Shown here: positions 1 to 6,888 of the stretch, in pieces
Position numbering within the stretch: position 1 is the first letter of the stretch
How the letters are laid out: each line of letters opens with the position of its first letter
DNA from: an uncultured Chlorobiaceae bacterium
GTDB lineage: Bacteria; Bacteroidota; Chlorobiia; Chlorobiales; Chlorobiaceae
Assembly (NCBI GenBank): GCA_903874585.1
Contig: CAIQSY010000166.1
Coordinates: 1-7,977 of the forward strand
DNA: 7,977 nucleotides
Reading direction: 5' to 3'
Program-made: the position numbers and the translations under genes
The notes under the pieces: model-generated
What the model was told of the DNA's origin: nothing
The model's input: the letters and a program-made list of their open reading frames with translations, nothing else
Database searches by the model: none

Positions 1-891
1 CCCCTCAATCAGCAGTCTGCGATAGAGTTCAATCCCGCTTCCCCCTCCGGCAATGACGTGCACACTCCGGTTCAGCTTCTGGCGACGACGCAGGCTGTCA
101 ATCGCCCCTGTCACCTGCAGATAGCCAGTATAGGGATCCTGCTGCACATGGAGATCGCAATTGTACACGCGGCTCAGCACCTCTGGCTCCAGCACCTCAA
201 CCGGCGTTCCGGCCTTTACCAGCGTACCAGCCTCCATCAGCAGAAAACGGTCGGAGATGCCAGCCGAGAGGGTGAGGTCGTGGCTTACCAGCAGGATGGT
301 CATCTGTTTTTCGCGGTTGAGGTTCATCAGAATCTGAAGCACCTCCTGACGATGGTTGATATCGAGATGGGAGATGGATTCGTCGAGCATGATGATTTTC
401 GGATCTTGTGCGAGCACCATCGCAAGGGCAACCCGCTGCTGCTCGCCGCCGCTCAACTCCGTAAAAAATCGTTCCCGCAAATCGAGCACATCGGTGTAGA
501 TCATGGAGCGTTCGACAAGATCGTGATCAACCGAAGAGGGCGTTCCCCATCGCCCCATGGAGCTGATTCTGCCATTCATCACAATCTGATCGACGGTAAA
601 AGCCATCGGCGACTCGATTTTCTGCGGCACCACGCCCAGCAGTGATGCGCGCAGAGCTGGCTTGATATGCTGCACATCCTGACCAAAAAGCTCCACTGTG
701 CCAGAGAGCGGCTTGAGAAGAGCCGCAGCAGTTTTCAGCAGAGTGCTTTTTCCGCAGCCATTCGGGCCAATAAGAGAGACAAACTCCCCCTCCCTGACGG
801 TAAAGCTGACGTTGTCGAGCACCTTTCGCTGCTTGTACCCGGCAGAGACGTTCCTGAAGGTCATTGCATTGTGCTGCATTATGCTATCCAT
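1..891 (-). CDS. btuD: BtuD/FecE-type ABC transporter ATP-binding protein (partial, C-terminus off the left edge)
   Basis: This is the cytoplasmic ATPase that powers import through the neighbouring BtuC-like permease; the likely cargo is vitamin B12 or another corrinoid, judged only from the cobO/cbiB context. I translated 297 codons to the window edge with no stop. The motifs are complete: Walker A GPNGCGKST at residues 42-50, Q-loop Q90, signature LSGGE at 146-150, Walker B IIMLDE at 166-171, D-loop SHLD at 174-177 and switch H204. Family members usually end near residue 255-265, but this one continues past 297 with a glycine-rich stretch (VHVIAGGGSG, 277-286) that looks like the start of an extra C-terminal domain. 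The start at 891 overlaps the permease end by 13 bases; a second ATG at 879 forms a TAATG stop-start junction and is equally plausible. A siderophore or haem importer is the alternative. Confidence 0.9.
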   Translation of the reverse strand, partial: MDSIMQHNAMTFRNVSAGYKQRKVLDNVSFTVREGEFVSLIGPNGCGKSTLLKTAAALLKPLSGTVELFGQDVQHIKPALRASLLGVVPQKIESPMAFTVDQIVMNGRISSMGRWGTPSSVDHDLVERSMIYTDVLDLRERFFTELSGGEQQRVALAMVLAQDPKIIMLDESISHLDINHRQEVLQILMNLNREKQMTILLVSHDLTLSAGISDRFLLMEAGTLVKAGTPVEVLEPEVLSRVYNCDLHVQQDPYTGYLQVTGAIDSLRRRQKLNRSVHVIAGGGSGIELYRRLLIEG

Positions 892-1916
892 GCCTGTTTC
901 ATTCTCCGCTGCAGAATAATGAGAAAAAAAGGCCCGCCAGCAAGGGCAGTCACCACGCCGACCGGTATCTCAACCGGAGCAAGCAGGGTTCGAGCCACAG
1001 CATCACAGACAACAAGAAAAACGCCCCCTCCAAGCGCGGCAAGAGGGACAAGCTTGCGGTGGTCAGGCCCGAAAATGGCACGCATGACGTGAGGTACAAT
1101 CAGCCCGACAAAGCCGATCATCCCGGAAAGAGAGACAGCGATTGCGGCAAGCAACGTCGCAAAAAGCAGGCCGATAACAATCACCAGATCAGCATGAAGC
1201 CCTTGATAATGGGCCATCTCACGCCCAAGCGCAAGGGCATTGAGGCGTGGAGAGAGGAGCCATATTCCAGCAAGCGCCCCGAAAAGCAGCGCCGCGGAGA
1301 GGAGCTGCTGGCCTACGGAGACTGGCTGAAGACTGCCAAGCATCCACCAGATCACATTGTGCATCCCCTCAACGCTGGCGGTCGAGACCAGAAACATGAT
1401 AATGCTTGAGCAGATTGAGCTGACAATAACACCGCTGAGTATAAGACTATAGACGGATGGCTGACCACTTGTGCCCTGGCTGGCGATGCCATACACCACC
1501 ATCAGCGTCACCACCGCCGAAAGAAAGGCCACAACCGGCAGGCTGAACGAAGCAAGCACTCCAGTCCCGGCAAGTATAGTCAGGGTAGCGCCAAGACCAG
1601 CCCCGCCGCTCACTCCGAGTACATAAGGTTCAGCCAGCGGATTGCGCAGCAGCGCCTGAAAGACCACTCCGGATGCCGAGAGCGCCGCACCGGTCATCAT
1701 CCCCATCAAGAGGCGGCTGAACCTAAGCGAGAGAATGGCGCTACCCGAAGGCGACTCCAGATCAGGAATACCGATTCCCGAAGGACCAAGAAGCATCGAG
1801 AGAGCAAGCAGCAGCATGAGCGCCGCAAAAAAGAGCAGCATCCTCCACACTGCCTTGCTGCGGCTTTGCGTGGTAAAACTGTTATCGGCATAAACCGCTG
1901 AACGTTTCATACTCAT
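879..1916 (-). CDS. btuC: BtuC/FecCD-family ABC transporter permease
   Basis: This is the membrane channel subunit of a metal-chelate/vitamin B12 importer, 345 residues, the usual length for the FecCD family. The chain is rich in hydrophobic segments, consistent with about ten membrane helices, after a short polar N-terminus. Family hallmarks are the stretch LLRNPLAEPYVLGVSGGAGLG around residues 90-109 and the coupling region GLIVPHVMRAIFGPDHRKL around 271-289, which contacts the ATPase; the C-terminal EIPVGVVTALAGGPFF (316-331) is also typical. The ATG at 1916 shares one base with the cobO stop (TGATG), with GAGG just upstream, so translation is probably coupled. A TTG at 1919 and an ATG at 1910 are alternative starts. 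Context with cobO, cbiB and a BtuD-like ATPase favours corrinoid transport; no substrate-binding protein is in view. Confidence 0.92.
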   Translation of the reverse strand: MSMKRSAVYADNSFTTQSRSKAVWRMLLFFAALMLLLALSMLLGPSGIGIPDLESPSGSAILSLRFSRLLMGMMTGAALSASGVVFQALLRNPLAEPYVLGVSGGAGLGATLTILAGTGVLASFSLPVVAFLSAVVTLMVVYGIASQGTSGQPSVYSLILSGVIVSSICSSIIMFLVSTASVEGMHNVIWWMLGSLQPVSVGQQLLSAALLFGALAGIWLLSPRLNALALGREMAHYQGLHADLVIVIGLLFATLLAAIAVSLSGMIGFVGLIVPHVMRAIFGPDHRKLVPLAALGGGVFLVVCDAVARTLLAPVEIPVGVVTALAGGPFFLIILQRRMKQAWIA

Positions 1917-2443
1917 CAATCCTCAACACCCTTCTGTGCAGGAATGCCCTGCTGATACGCATGTTTAATCATCGTCATCTCCGTCACTGTATCAGCCACA
2001 GCCACAAGCGCTTCTGGTGCATTGCGGCCAGTCATCACCACAATCTTGCCATCCTCAGCCGAGCGAAGCGCCTCAACCCACGGCTCGATTGCAATAAGGT
2101 TATGGCCAACCGCAAAACAGAGTTCATCAAGCAGCACGACATCGTAATCAGGAGAAGCAAGGGCAGCAATAGCCGCATCAAGCCCCGCCCGTGCGGCAGC
2201 TCTATGCTCTTCCATCTTCGGGCTCTCCCGATCGCGAGGCAGAAATCCCTTGCCAAACTGCTCCCACTCAACCCCGTCGAGCTGACTGAAAAATCGCTGT
2301 TCGCCAACAGCAGCATCAGATTTTACAAACTGGATCACTCGGGCTTTCATGCCGTGGCCAAGTGCTCTTGCCAGCATACCAAATGCCGCTGTGCTTTTGC
2401 CTTTACCGTTTCCGGTGAAGAGGAGGATACGTCGTGGGGTCAT
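1916..2443 (-). CDS. cobO: Cob(I)yrinic acid a,c-diamide adenosyltransferase (CobO/CobA/BtuR type)
   Basis: This enzyme transfers the 5'-deoxyadenosyl group of ATP to the cobalt of reduced corrinoids, in both de novo cobalamin synthesis and corrinoid salvage; it acts in the cytoplasm. The 175 residues show the family P-loop GNGKGKST at 11-18, IQFVK at 37-41, the Walker B-like DVVLLDELCFAV at 101-112 and the C-terminal signature TGRNAPEALVAVADTVTEM (138-156) followed by KHAYQQGIPAQKGVED to the end. It is slightly shorter than many homologues because the N-terminal extension before the P-loop is nearly absent. ATG at 2443 is the only reasonable start; an in-frame stop lies just upstream and no good Shine-Dalgarno sequence is visible. 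It overlaps the permease start. Its 5' end sits exactly where the AT-rich island begins, so its original upstream neighbour or promoter has probably been displaced. Confidence 0.95.
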   Translation of the reverse strand: MTPRRILLFTGNGKGKSTAAFGMLARALGHGMKARVIQFVKSDAAVGEQRFFSQLDGVEWEQFGKGFLPRDRESPKMEEHRAAARAGLDAAIAALASPDYDVVLLDELCFAVGHNLIAIEPWVEALRSAEDGKIVVMTGRNAPEALVAVADTVTEMTMIKHAYQQGIPAQKGVED

Positions 2444-2457
2444 GGGGATTTGGGGAG

Positions 2458-2486
2458 ATTATATATTTTTTAATACATTTTAAGAA
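2458..2486 (-). promoter_or_regulatory. Possible promoter for cobO at the island edge
   Basis: A perfect TATAAT (2463-2458 on the minus strand) lies 14 bases before the cobO ATG, with a poor -35 match TTCTTA (2486-2481) at 17-base spacing. If used, the transcript would have a leader of only about 7-8 bases, which fits the missing ribosome-binding site. The surroundings are very AT-rich, so a chance match is quite possible. Confidence 0.3.
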
Positions 2487-2567
2487 GATATAAATTTAGT
2501 ACTGCGTGTTGCTTACAAAATTCAATTATTAACTTCTAACACTATTTTTTTGATTGTGTTGGCAATA

Positions 2568-3613
2568 CTATATTCTTCCTTCCAGAGCACCAATCAAATT
2601 AATTATTGAAATTGTAGCAGTTGCACAAAGTGAGGCGTCTTTTTTTGTTGCAGTTCGTTTATGAGTTAGTTCGTTTGCTAAATCTAATGTTGCTTTTGCA
2701 TAGCGCCTAAGAGTCTCATTACTTGAACCAGATAATTCAGTTGCTATATATGCCTCTAACATTCTTTTTGCATCTGTCTTACTAATATCTTTTTCATATA
2801 CTACAGAGTGCTTCTCTTTATCATAAACTGCTTGAGCCAAAGTAATAATGGTTTCCCGACTTAATAGCCCTACGACTTGAAACTGCTCTTCGCTTCGTTT
2901 TGTCTTAAACGAATTTCATTTATAGAACGTTCAATTCTCTCCCAATCAGTTAAATCAATAGTTACACTAATTAGTTCGGGCTTTTCTGTTTCTTCCAACA
3001 TTTGAATTAGTGAATCATACATTTCATTAATATATGATCGTCTCTCATTATACTTGACAAAAGCAGAAGTCCATTTACCATACCATTCCCAAAGGTCTTT
3101 ATATGGATTTGGATTCTTAAAGTTTAGTTTTTGAAGAGCTTTGTCAGTTAAGATAAATTTCTTTTTGTATTCATCGTTAATGTCTTGAATACGCGGCCCC
3201 CCTGTAGCAACAGAAATCATTGTATTTTTCAAAAAATTCACATCTTGAATGAGATGTTCTTTTGTACTTGTTCCACCAAGTCTTGACCAATCTATATTTA
3301 TTTTTGCTTTTGGAACTATTACAATTTTTGAAATACCTTCATGTTCATTGTGCCTATTAGCAATGCTAAATTTTTCTAATAGTTCTGACTCTATACTTTG
3401 TACTCTATCTCTAATTTTTACGAATGCCCCAATATCAACTGTGAGATATAATGTGTAAAAATTAGTACCTCCATTCCAACCATCATATCCTGTCAGATCA
3501 ATTGTTACTATTGAGTTTTTTATCAATTCAGTTAATTCTTCAAGTTTTTCAGCTTTAAGAATTTCCGTAACTGTATAAACTATTGCTCTTAATTCTTCTT
3601 GACTATCAATCAT
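2568..3613 (-). pseudogene. Frameshifted gene of unknown function in the defence island (about 357-codon product if restored)
   Basis: Two open frames belong together. The first, ATG at 3613 (TTG at 3640 possible), ends at a TAG at 2870. The second seems to begin only at a TTG at 2840. Read in the second frame from about 2896, the bases between them encode RSEEQFQVVGLLSRETIIT, running straight into LAQAVYDKEK. Restoring one A to the AAAA run at 2898-2901 joins the halves as RLRQKRSEEQFQ. Visible features, numbered from the TTG: DGWNGGTNFYTLYL at 53-66, NPYKDLWEWYGKW at 178-190, and a helical C-terminal part with DAKRMLEAYIATELSGSSNE and LDLANELTHKRTATKKDA. I recall this C-terminal pattern, preceded by a similar GLL-RE-I-LAQ stretch, from uncharacterised bacterial proteins, but know no family name or function. 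The cause may be mutation, programmed slippage or sequencing error. Confidence 0.75.
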
Positions 3614-3718
3614 TATTATCGGTTCAAAAATTATTATCAACTATTCTTAATTATTTAAGAAAAATGATTCGATTATCTTAACCTCTACCGTATTATTATA
3701 TCGTTTCGATATCCATCC

Positions 3719-3782
3719 CCGGTCACTGAGTAGCACCAAGGCCTGCGCCTCGATACGGCCTTCGGCCTACTCGGCGACCGGA
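3719..3782. repeat. Palindromic intergenic repeat, copy A
   Basis: The arms 3719-3733 and 3768-3782 are inverted repeats matching at 13 of 15 bases (CCGGTCACTGAGTAG against CCGGTCGCCGAGTAG when reversed). Inside, GGCC-TTC-GGCC forms a second small stem at 3758-3768. It reads as two units placed head to head: a plus-strand piece beginning GGTCACTGAGTAGC at 3721 and a minus-strand unit from 3780 to about 3748. The minus-strand unit matches copy B at 25 of 33 positions. There is no T-run after it, so it is not a standard terminator. It lies 24 bases beyond the endonuclease stop, is much richer in GC than its surroundings, and looks like a REP-type mobile palindrome. Confidence 0.7.
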
Positions 3783-3806
3783 GATAGCTACTCCTCAGCG
3801 AGCGGC

Positions 3807-4928
3807 TCACGCTTTTTCTTCCTTTGCATCTTCATAGTTAAACTCAACCTTGCTTTGAATAATAATCTCATCAAGAATTTGATTAAGATAGCCTTGCTTC
3901 AAGGCATCGTTAAATCTATCATTGAGAGTCGGAATATTGATAACTTCTTCAATGCACTCCATATACTTTTCAACAATGGATTTGATCGAATAGGTTTTGC
4001 TTGCGTTATCTCGAATTTTCTGTAGCAGCTCTTCTGTAGGCTCAGTTGATTTAATAACAAAAGTGATTGGATACTTTTGAATTTTATCAATATCAAGGAA
4101 GTATTTTTTGAAGTCTAAAGTCTCTGTAACCTGAAAAAACCTACCAAGGGGTTTCATAACAAAATCAATCCCACCATCATTGGCGTTTGTTCTCCCTGTT
4201 TTATAGAGCTTCAGATTTTCTTTATGGAGTTGATCCATTTCAAAACCAAAAATAATTATCTGGTCGTGATAGAAATACTTGAGTATAGAATAACTGACAA
4301 TTTCAAAAAGCCTTGCATCAACATTTGCTGCAAGTAAGCCTATTACAAACTCCTCAATTGTTTTAGGATCTTTCTTGCCTATTTCTTGCAAATTCTCACA
4401 GGACTTTACAAAACGTTGAAATGCATCTTGCTTGGTTTTAGCATATTCTTCAATAATCTCAACAATAGCCTTTGAAATATTAAAGTTTTCTTGTCCAGCT
4501 TTAATTTTCAAAAGGTTTTCATTTATCCAATAACGATTGGTTTCATGATTACGAAGAATTGGAATAAACTCTGAGCTGGGAAAATATTTTTGAAACTCAG
4601 AATTCATCCTGTTGTTCAAAGCATGATTTTGAAGTTTACTACCAAATGGAAGCTCTCTTTGTCTTGCAAAAAGTTTATTGAACAATGCACCGTCATACTT
4701 TGAATAGTCGCCTTTTTGGTCGTACTCATTAGTGATATAGTCCTCTATAATAACATAGACAGCATAAAGGTTTGCAAAACTTGAACGAGATTTAGAACCC
4801 TTGTTTGCTGAACGGGTTTTTTCGTTTATGTATTGTATGAGTTGGCTTTTATCGAAAATTTCATCAGCATGTTTGCCAAAGTGTTTTTCTAAAATCAATC
4901 TAATGTTTGCTGTGAATATATTTTCCAT
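3807..4928 (-). CDS. Type II restriction endonuclease, PD-(D/E)XK-like, partner of the adjacent methyltransferase
   Basis: The product (373 residues) probably cuts unmethylated DNA at the site protected by the methyltransferase encoded immediately upstream. The N-terminal 190 residues are mostly helical and not recognisable. The presumed nuclease core begins with a helix holding E209 (LFEIVSYSILKYFY, 207-220), followed by KTGRTNANDGGIDF at 243-256 with D255 as the likely metal ligand, and GRFFQVTE at 262-269. The order glutamate helix, GGID, strand with Q-x-T/E recalls Mrr-like PD-(D/E)XK nucleases, but the usual (E/Q)xK is QVTE here, with lysines only further on (DFKKYF). ATG at 4928 is preferred over the TTG at 4940 because AAGGA stands four bases before it. 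The gene overlaps the methyltransferase end by 29 bases. Assignment rests on this motif and the pairing. Confidence 0.82.
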   Translation of the reverse strand: MENIFTANIRLILEKHFGKHADEIFDKSQLIQYINEKTRSANKGSKSRSSFANLYAVYVIIEDYITNEYDQKGDYSKYDGALFNKLFARQRELPFGSKLQNHALNNRMNSEFQKYFPSSEFIPILRNHETNRYWINENLLKIKAGQENFNISKAIVEIIEEYAKTKQDAFQRFVKSCENLQEIGKKDPKTIEEFVIGLLAANVDARLFEIVSYSILKYFYHDQIIIFGFEMDQLHKENLKLYKTGRTNANDGGIDFVMKPLGRFFQVTETLDFKKYFLDIDKIQKYPITFVIKSTEPTEELLQKIRDNASKTYSIKSIVEKYMECIEEVINIPTLNDRFNDALKQGYLNQILDEIIIQSKVEFNYEDAKEEKA

Positions 4929-5787
4929 TTGATCCTTCAAATAATTGTAAGGTGTTGGCAGCCGCTAACTTTTCAGTTTCAAAAGTGCGAATTTCCTTTT
5001 GCAATTTTTCACCTTTGAACTCTTTTGCTAATTGTAATCTCCGTAAACCAATTTTGACATACTCGTCTTGCAGTTCTATGCCAATAAAATTTCTGCCAAG
5101 CTCTTTTGCGACAAAGCAAGTTGTAAACGTTCCGGAAAATGGATCCATTACCAAATCTCCTTCGTTAGAACTTGCTTTTATAATTCGCTCAAGTAATGCA
5201 ATCGGTTTTTGTGTCGGATGATTTTCGTATTCCTCCATACGGTAACGAACCCTTGCAAATTCCCAAACATTTCCCGGCACTTTTTCGGAATTATATACTG
5301 TTGGAACTGTTTTGCGATAATCAATAAGTTTGCGCTTTGCTCCTGTTTTTGCCTCTACCAAAATATCATCTGTGTTAAAAGTATAGCTGCTCTTATCCTT
5401 TACACAGAATAAGATTGGTTCATACATTGATCCATAATATTTTTTCGCTTGCACTCCTGAACTGTCGTAATACCAAACAAGTCGTGAAAGGATATCAATT
5501 TTATTACGAAGATAAATATCGAAGAATGGCATAAACTGTGTTGCAGTCATAACATAAAAACTGCCATTAGGCTTCAGTTTTTGAATACAAAGATTAAGCC
5601 AAACATAACACCATTCCAGATAGGCATCTTCAGTTTTCCATTTTTCAATATGTCCGTTAAAGTTCTTGCCGATGTTGTAAGGTGGGTCGGCAAATATTAA
5701 GTCCACAGAGTTGTCAGGTAGTGTTCCAAGTGCTTCTAACGCGTCTCCATGGATGATTTTATGTTGTTCGTTTCCTAATATTTCCAT
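4900..5787 (-). CDS. YhdJ-type adenine-specific DNA methyltransferase
   Basis: This enzyme transfers a methyl group from S-adenosylmethionine to adenine in DNA and is the protective half of the restriction-modification pair. The product (295 residues from ATG 5787) carries the catalytic DPPYNIG at 34-40, DSSGVQAKKYYGSMYEP at 108-124, HPTQKP at 190-195 and the cofactor motif DPFSGTFTT at 215-223. Catalytic motif before cofactor motif makes it a beta-class enzyme. It follows E. coli YhdJ closely almost throughout, including the IIHGDALEAL start, VEAKTG, KVPGNVW and the unusual TFTT in place of the common glycine-rich version. YhdJ (M.EcoKII) methylates ATGCAT, so that is the likely site here, by inference. 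The TTG at 5835 would add 16 residues; I prefer the ATG because it fits the N-terminus of YhdJ, although neither has a good ribosome-binding site. Confidence 0.93.
   Translation of the reverse strand: MEILGNEQHKIIHGDALEALGTLPDNSVDLIFADPPYNIGKNFNGHIEKWKTEDAYLEWCYVWLNLCIQKLKPNGSFYVMTATQFMPFFDIYLRNKIDILSRLVWYYDSSGVQAKKYYGSMYEPILFCVKDKSSYTFNTDDILVEAKTGAKRKLIDYRKTVPTVYNSEKVPGNVWEFARVRYRMEEYENHPTQKPIALLERIIKASSNEGDLVMDPFSGTFTTCFVAKELGRNFIGIELQDEYVKIGLRRLQLAKEFKGEKLQKEIRTFETEKLAAANTLQLFEGSNGKYIHSKH
4933..4937 (-). promoter_or_regulatory. Ribosome-binding site deciding the endonuclease start
   Basis: AAGGA lies four bases upstream of the ATG at 4928 and inside the coding end of the methyltransferase gene. 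It supports the ATG over the TTG at 4940 and implies that the endonuclease is translated from the same message, after ribosomes have passed through the methyltransferase. Confidence 0.6.
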
Positions 5788-5879
5788 TGGTTTCAATTGA
5801 AAATTGTACTGGACGTTACGTGAAAAGTCTGACAACTCACTCTGTTATAAAACCGAAGTATCAACCCACCACTGTCGCT

Positions 5880-5916
5880 GGTCACTGAGTAGCGCGAAGC
5901 ACGTATCGAAGTGACC
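5880..5916. repeat. Palindromic intergenic repeat, copy B
   Basis: A 37-base hairpin with outer arms GGTCACT (5880-5886) and AGTGACC (5910-5916) and an inner GCGC-GAA-GCAC stem. It begins with the same 14 bases, GGTCACTGAGTAGC, as copy A at 3721. Where it differs from the minus-strand unit of copy A, the outer arms change in a paired way (GGTCGCC against GGTCACT), as expected if the fold matters. It lies between the BRO-N gene stop and the methyltransferase start, so the two copies bracket the restriction-modification pair. No T-run follows on either strand. Confidence 0.75.
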
Positions 5917-5936
5917 ATCTTGCAAGATGAACATAT

Positions 5937-6776
5937 TCAATCTTTTATCTGAGGATGATCCCTTTCTCTTGAAGGAGGTAGAAAATTCTCATCTGTTATA
6001 ACCGATTTTCCGGTTTTTGCTTCCAATTCTTTGCGGGCATTCTTGGCTACAGAACCACCGTTTTTACTTGCCTTTGCATTCTTGGTTAAGCCCTTTGCTT
6101 TTTCACTATCTGCAATTTGACGGGTCGAAAGTTCTGCCAATGCCGTAAAAATCAATTCCGCTTCACTCATGTGGTCACGAAGATTCTGACTTTCCAACCC
6201 TTTTAACTGTTTATGTTGCTTTACCGTTAAATCAGTCCATTCTTTATGAATGATGTTGGTAAGCATGGCAAACTCATCCTGTTCTTTTATACCGGCCTCC
6301 TTCCAATAATCAGTGAGTTTGTTTCGGGTTTCCTGCCCGGTCATGCGTTGCTGAATCCACTTTTCGCTTCTGCCTGACTTTTGCCAGTTCTCTCGAGCTC
6401 TATCCATACCCAATGATGGATCATGTATCTCCTGCATCCGCTCATAACCTACCTTCGCCAGCCATTGTTTAAAGGGTTCTGCTTTGGGCGAAGGGATGGA
6501 CTGAATGATTCTGAAAATATCTTTTACGTTGCCAGCCAATGTCTTACGCTTCTTGCCATGAGTAAGCATTTCTACCTGGGGACAATTTGTCCCTATGTAG
6601 GCGCCTAACTCTATATCACGCCTTCTTAACTTTTTTAAATAATCTGTAGGATTTACTGAATTCGTCAATGCCTCAATAATATCAACAACCGAAAAATACC
6701 AGGTTTCAGTGTCTTCATCATAAAAACGTCGTATTTGCTTATTCTCGAATACTGCTAATGACTTGCTATTTTCCAT
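5937..6776 (-). CDS. BRO-N domain protein (prophage antirepressor / DinD-like)
   Basis: The 279-residue product has an N-terminal BRO domain (roughly residues 3-105): FENKQIRRFYDEDTETWYFS leading into VVDIIEALTNSVNPTDYLKK, the pattern seen in phage antirepressors. A middle helical region (100-180) is followed by a C-terminal part with KQLKGLESQNLRDHMSEAEL near 189-208 and NARKELEAKTGK near 246-257. That arrangement resembles E. coli DinD, a DNA-damage-induced protein with the same KGL...DHM...EL layout. DNA binding is the expected activity; whether it regulates the neighbouring restriction genes is only a suggestion from position. ATG 6776 was chosen over the TTG at 6791 because it starts just before the domain; neither has a clear ribosome-binding site. 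It is AT-rich like the rest of the island. Confidence 0.85.
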   Translation of the reverse strand: MENSKSLAVFENKQIRRFYDEDTETWYFSVVDIIEALTNSVNPTDYLKKLRRRDIELGAYIGTNCPQVEMLTHGKKRKTLAGNVKDIFRIIQSIPSPKAEPFKQWLAKVGYERMQEIHDPSLGMDRARENWQKSGRSEKWIQQRMTGQETRNKLTDYWKEAGIKEQDEFAMLTNIIHKEWTDLTVKQHKQLKGLESQNLRDHMSEAELIFTALAELSTRQIADSEKAKGLTKNAKASKNGGSVAKNARKELEAKTGKSVITDENFLPPSRERDHPQIKD

Positions 6777-6871
6777 CGCGATAGAATTCAATGATGAATA
6801 AAATATTGCACGGCATTAAGGTACATATTTATCACATCATCCGATGTATTTATTCTTTTCATTATTCAACT

Positions 6872-6888
6872 GGTTACTGACTGTAACC
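6872..6888. repeat. Small hairpin between cbiB and the BRO-N gene
   Basis: GGTTAC (6872-6877) and GTAACC (6883-6888) form a perfect six-base inverted repeat around a five-base loop. It is flanked by two copies of ATTCAAC (6864-6870 and 6890-6896), 26 bases apart. It could be an operator for the BRO-N gene or a weak processing site after cbiB; without a T-run it is not a standard terminator. The rest of the 6777-6953 gap shows nothing I recognise. Confidence 0.4.

Noticed and set aside
58..645. Plus-strand open frame of 195 codons
   Set aside because: It lies antisense to the ABC ATPase, whose Walker and signature motifs are unmistakable; the plus-strand product resembles no protein.
1961..2473. 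Plus-strand open frame of 170 codons
   Set aside because: Antisense to cobO, which has the complete P-loop and C-terminal signature.
2444..2567. Cobalamin riboswitch upstream of cobO
   Set aside because: The region is AT-rich, short and lacks a recognisable B12-box.
2568..2840. The 90-codon frame as an independent small gene
   Set aside because: It has only a TTG start with no ribosome-binding site, and coding sense continues upstream of it to the frameshift in the preceding frame.
2895..2905. Classical -1 programmed frameshift signal at the break
   Set aside because: The bases ACAAAAC do not fit the X-XXY-YYZ slippery pattern well, so a lost A is simpler; slippage on the A-run is not excluded.
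3719..3782. Copy A of the repeat as the terminator of the endonuclease gene
   Set aside because: It folds well, but no run of T's follows on the minus strand.
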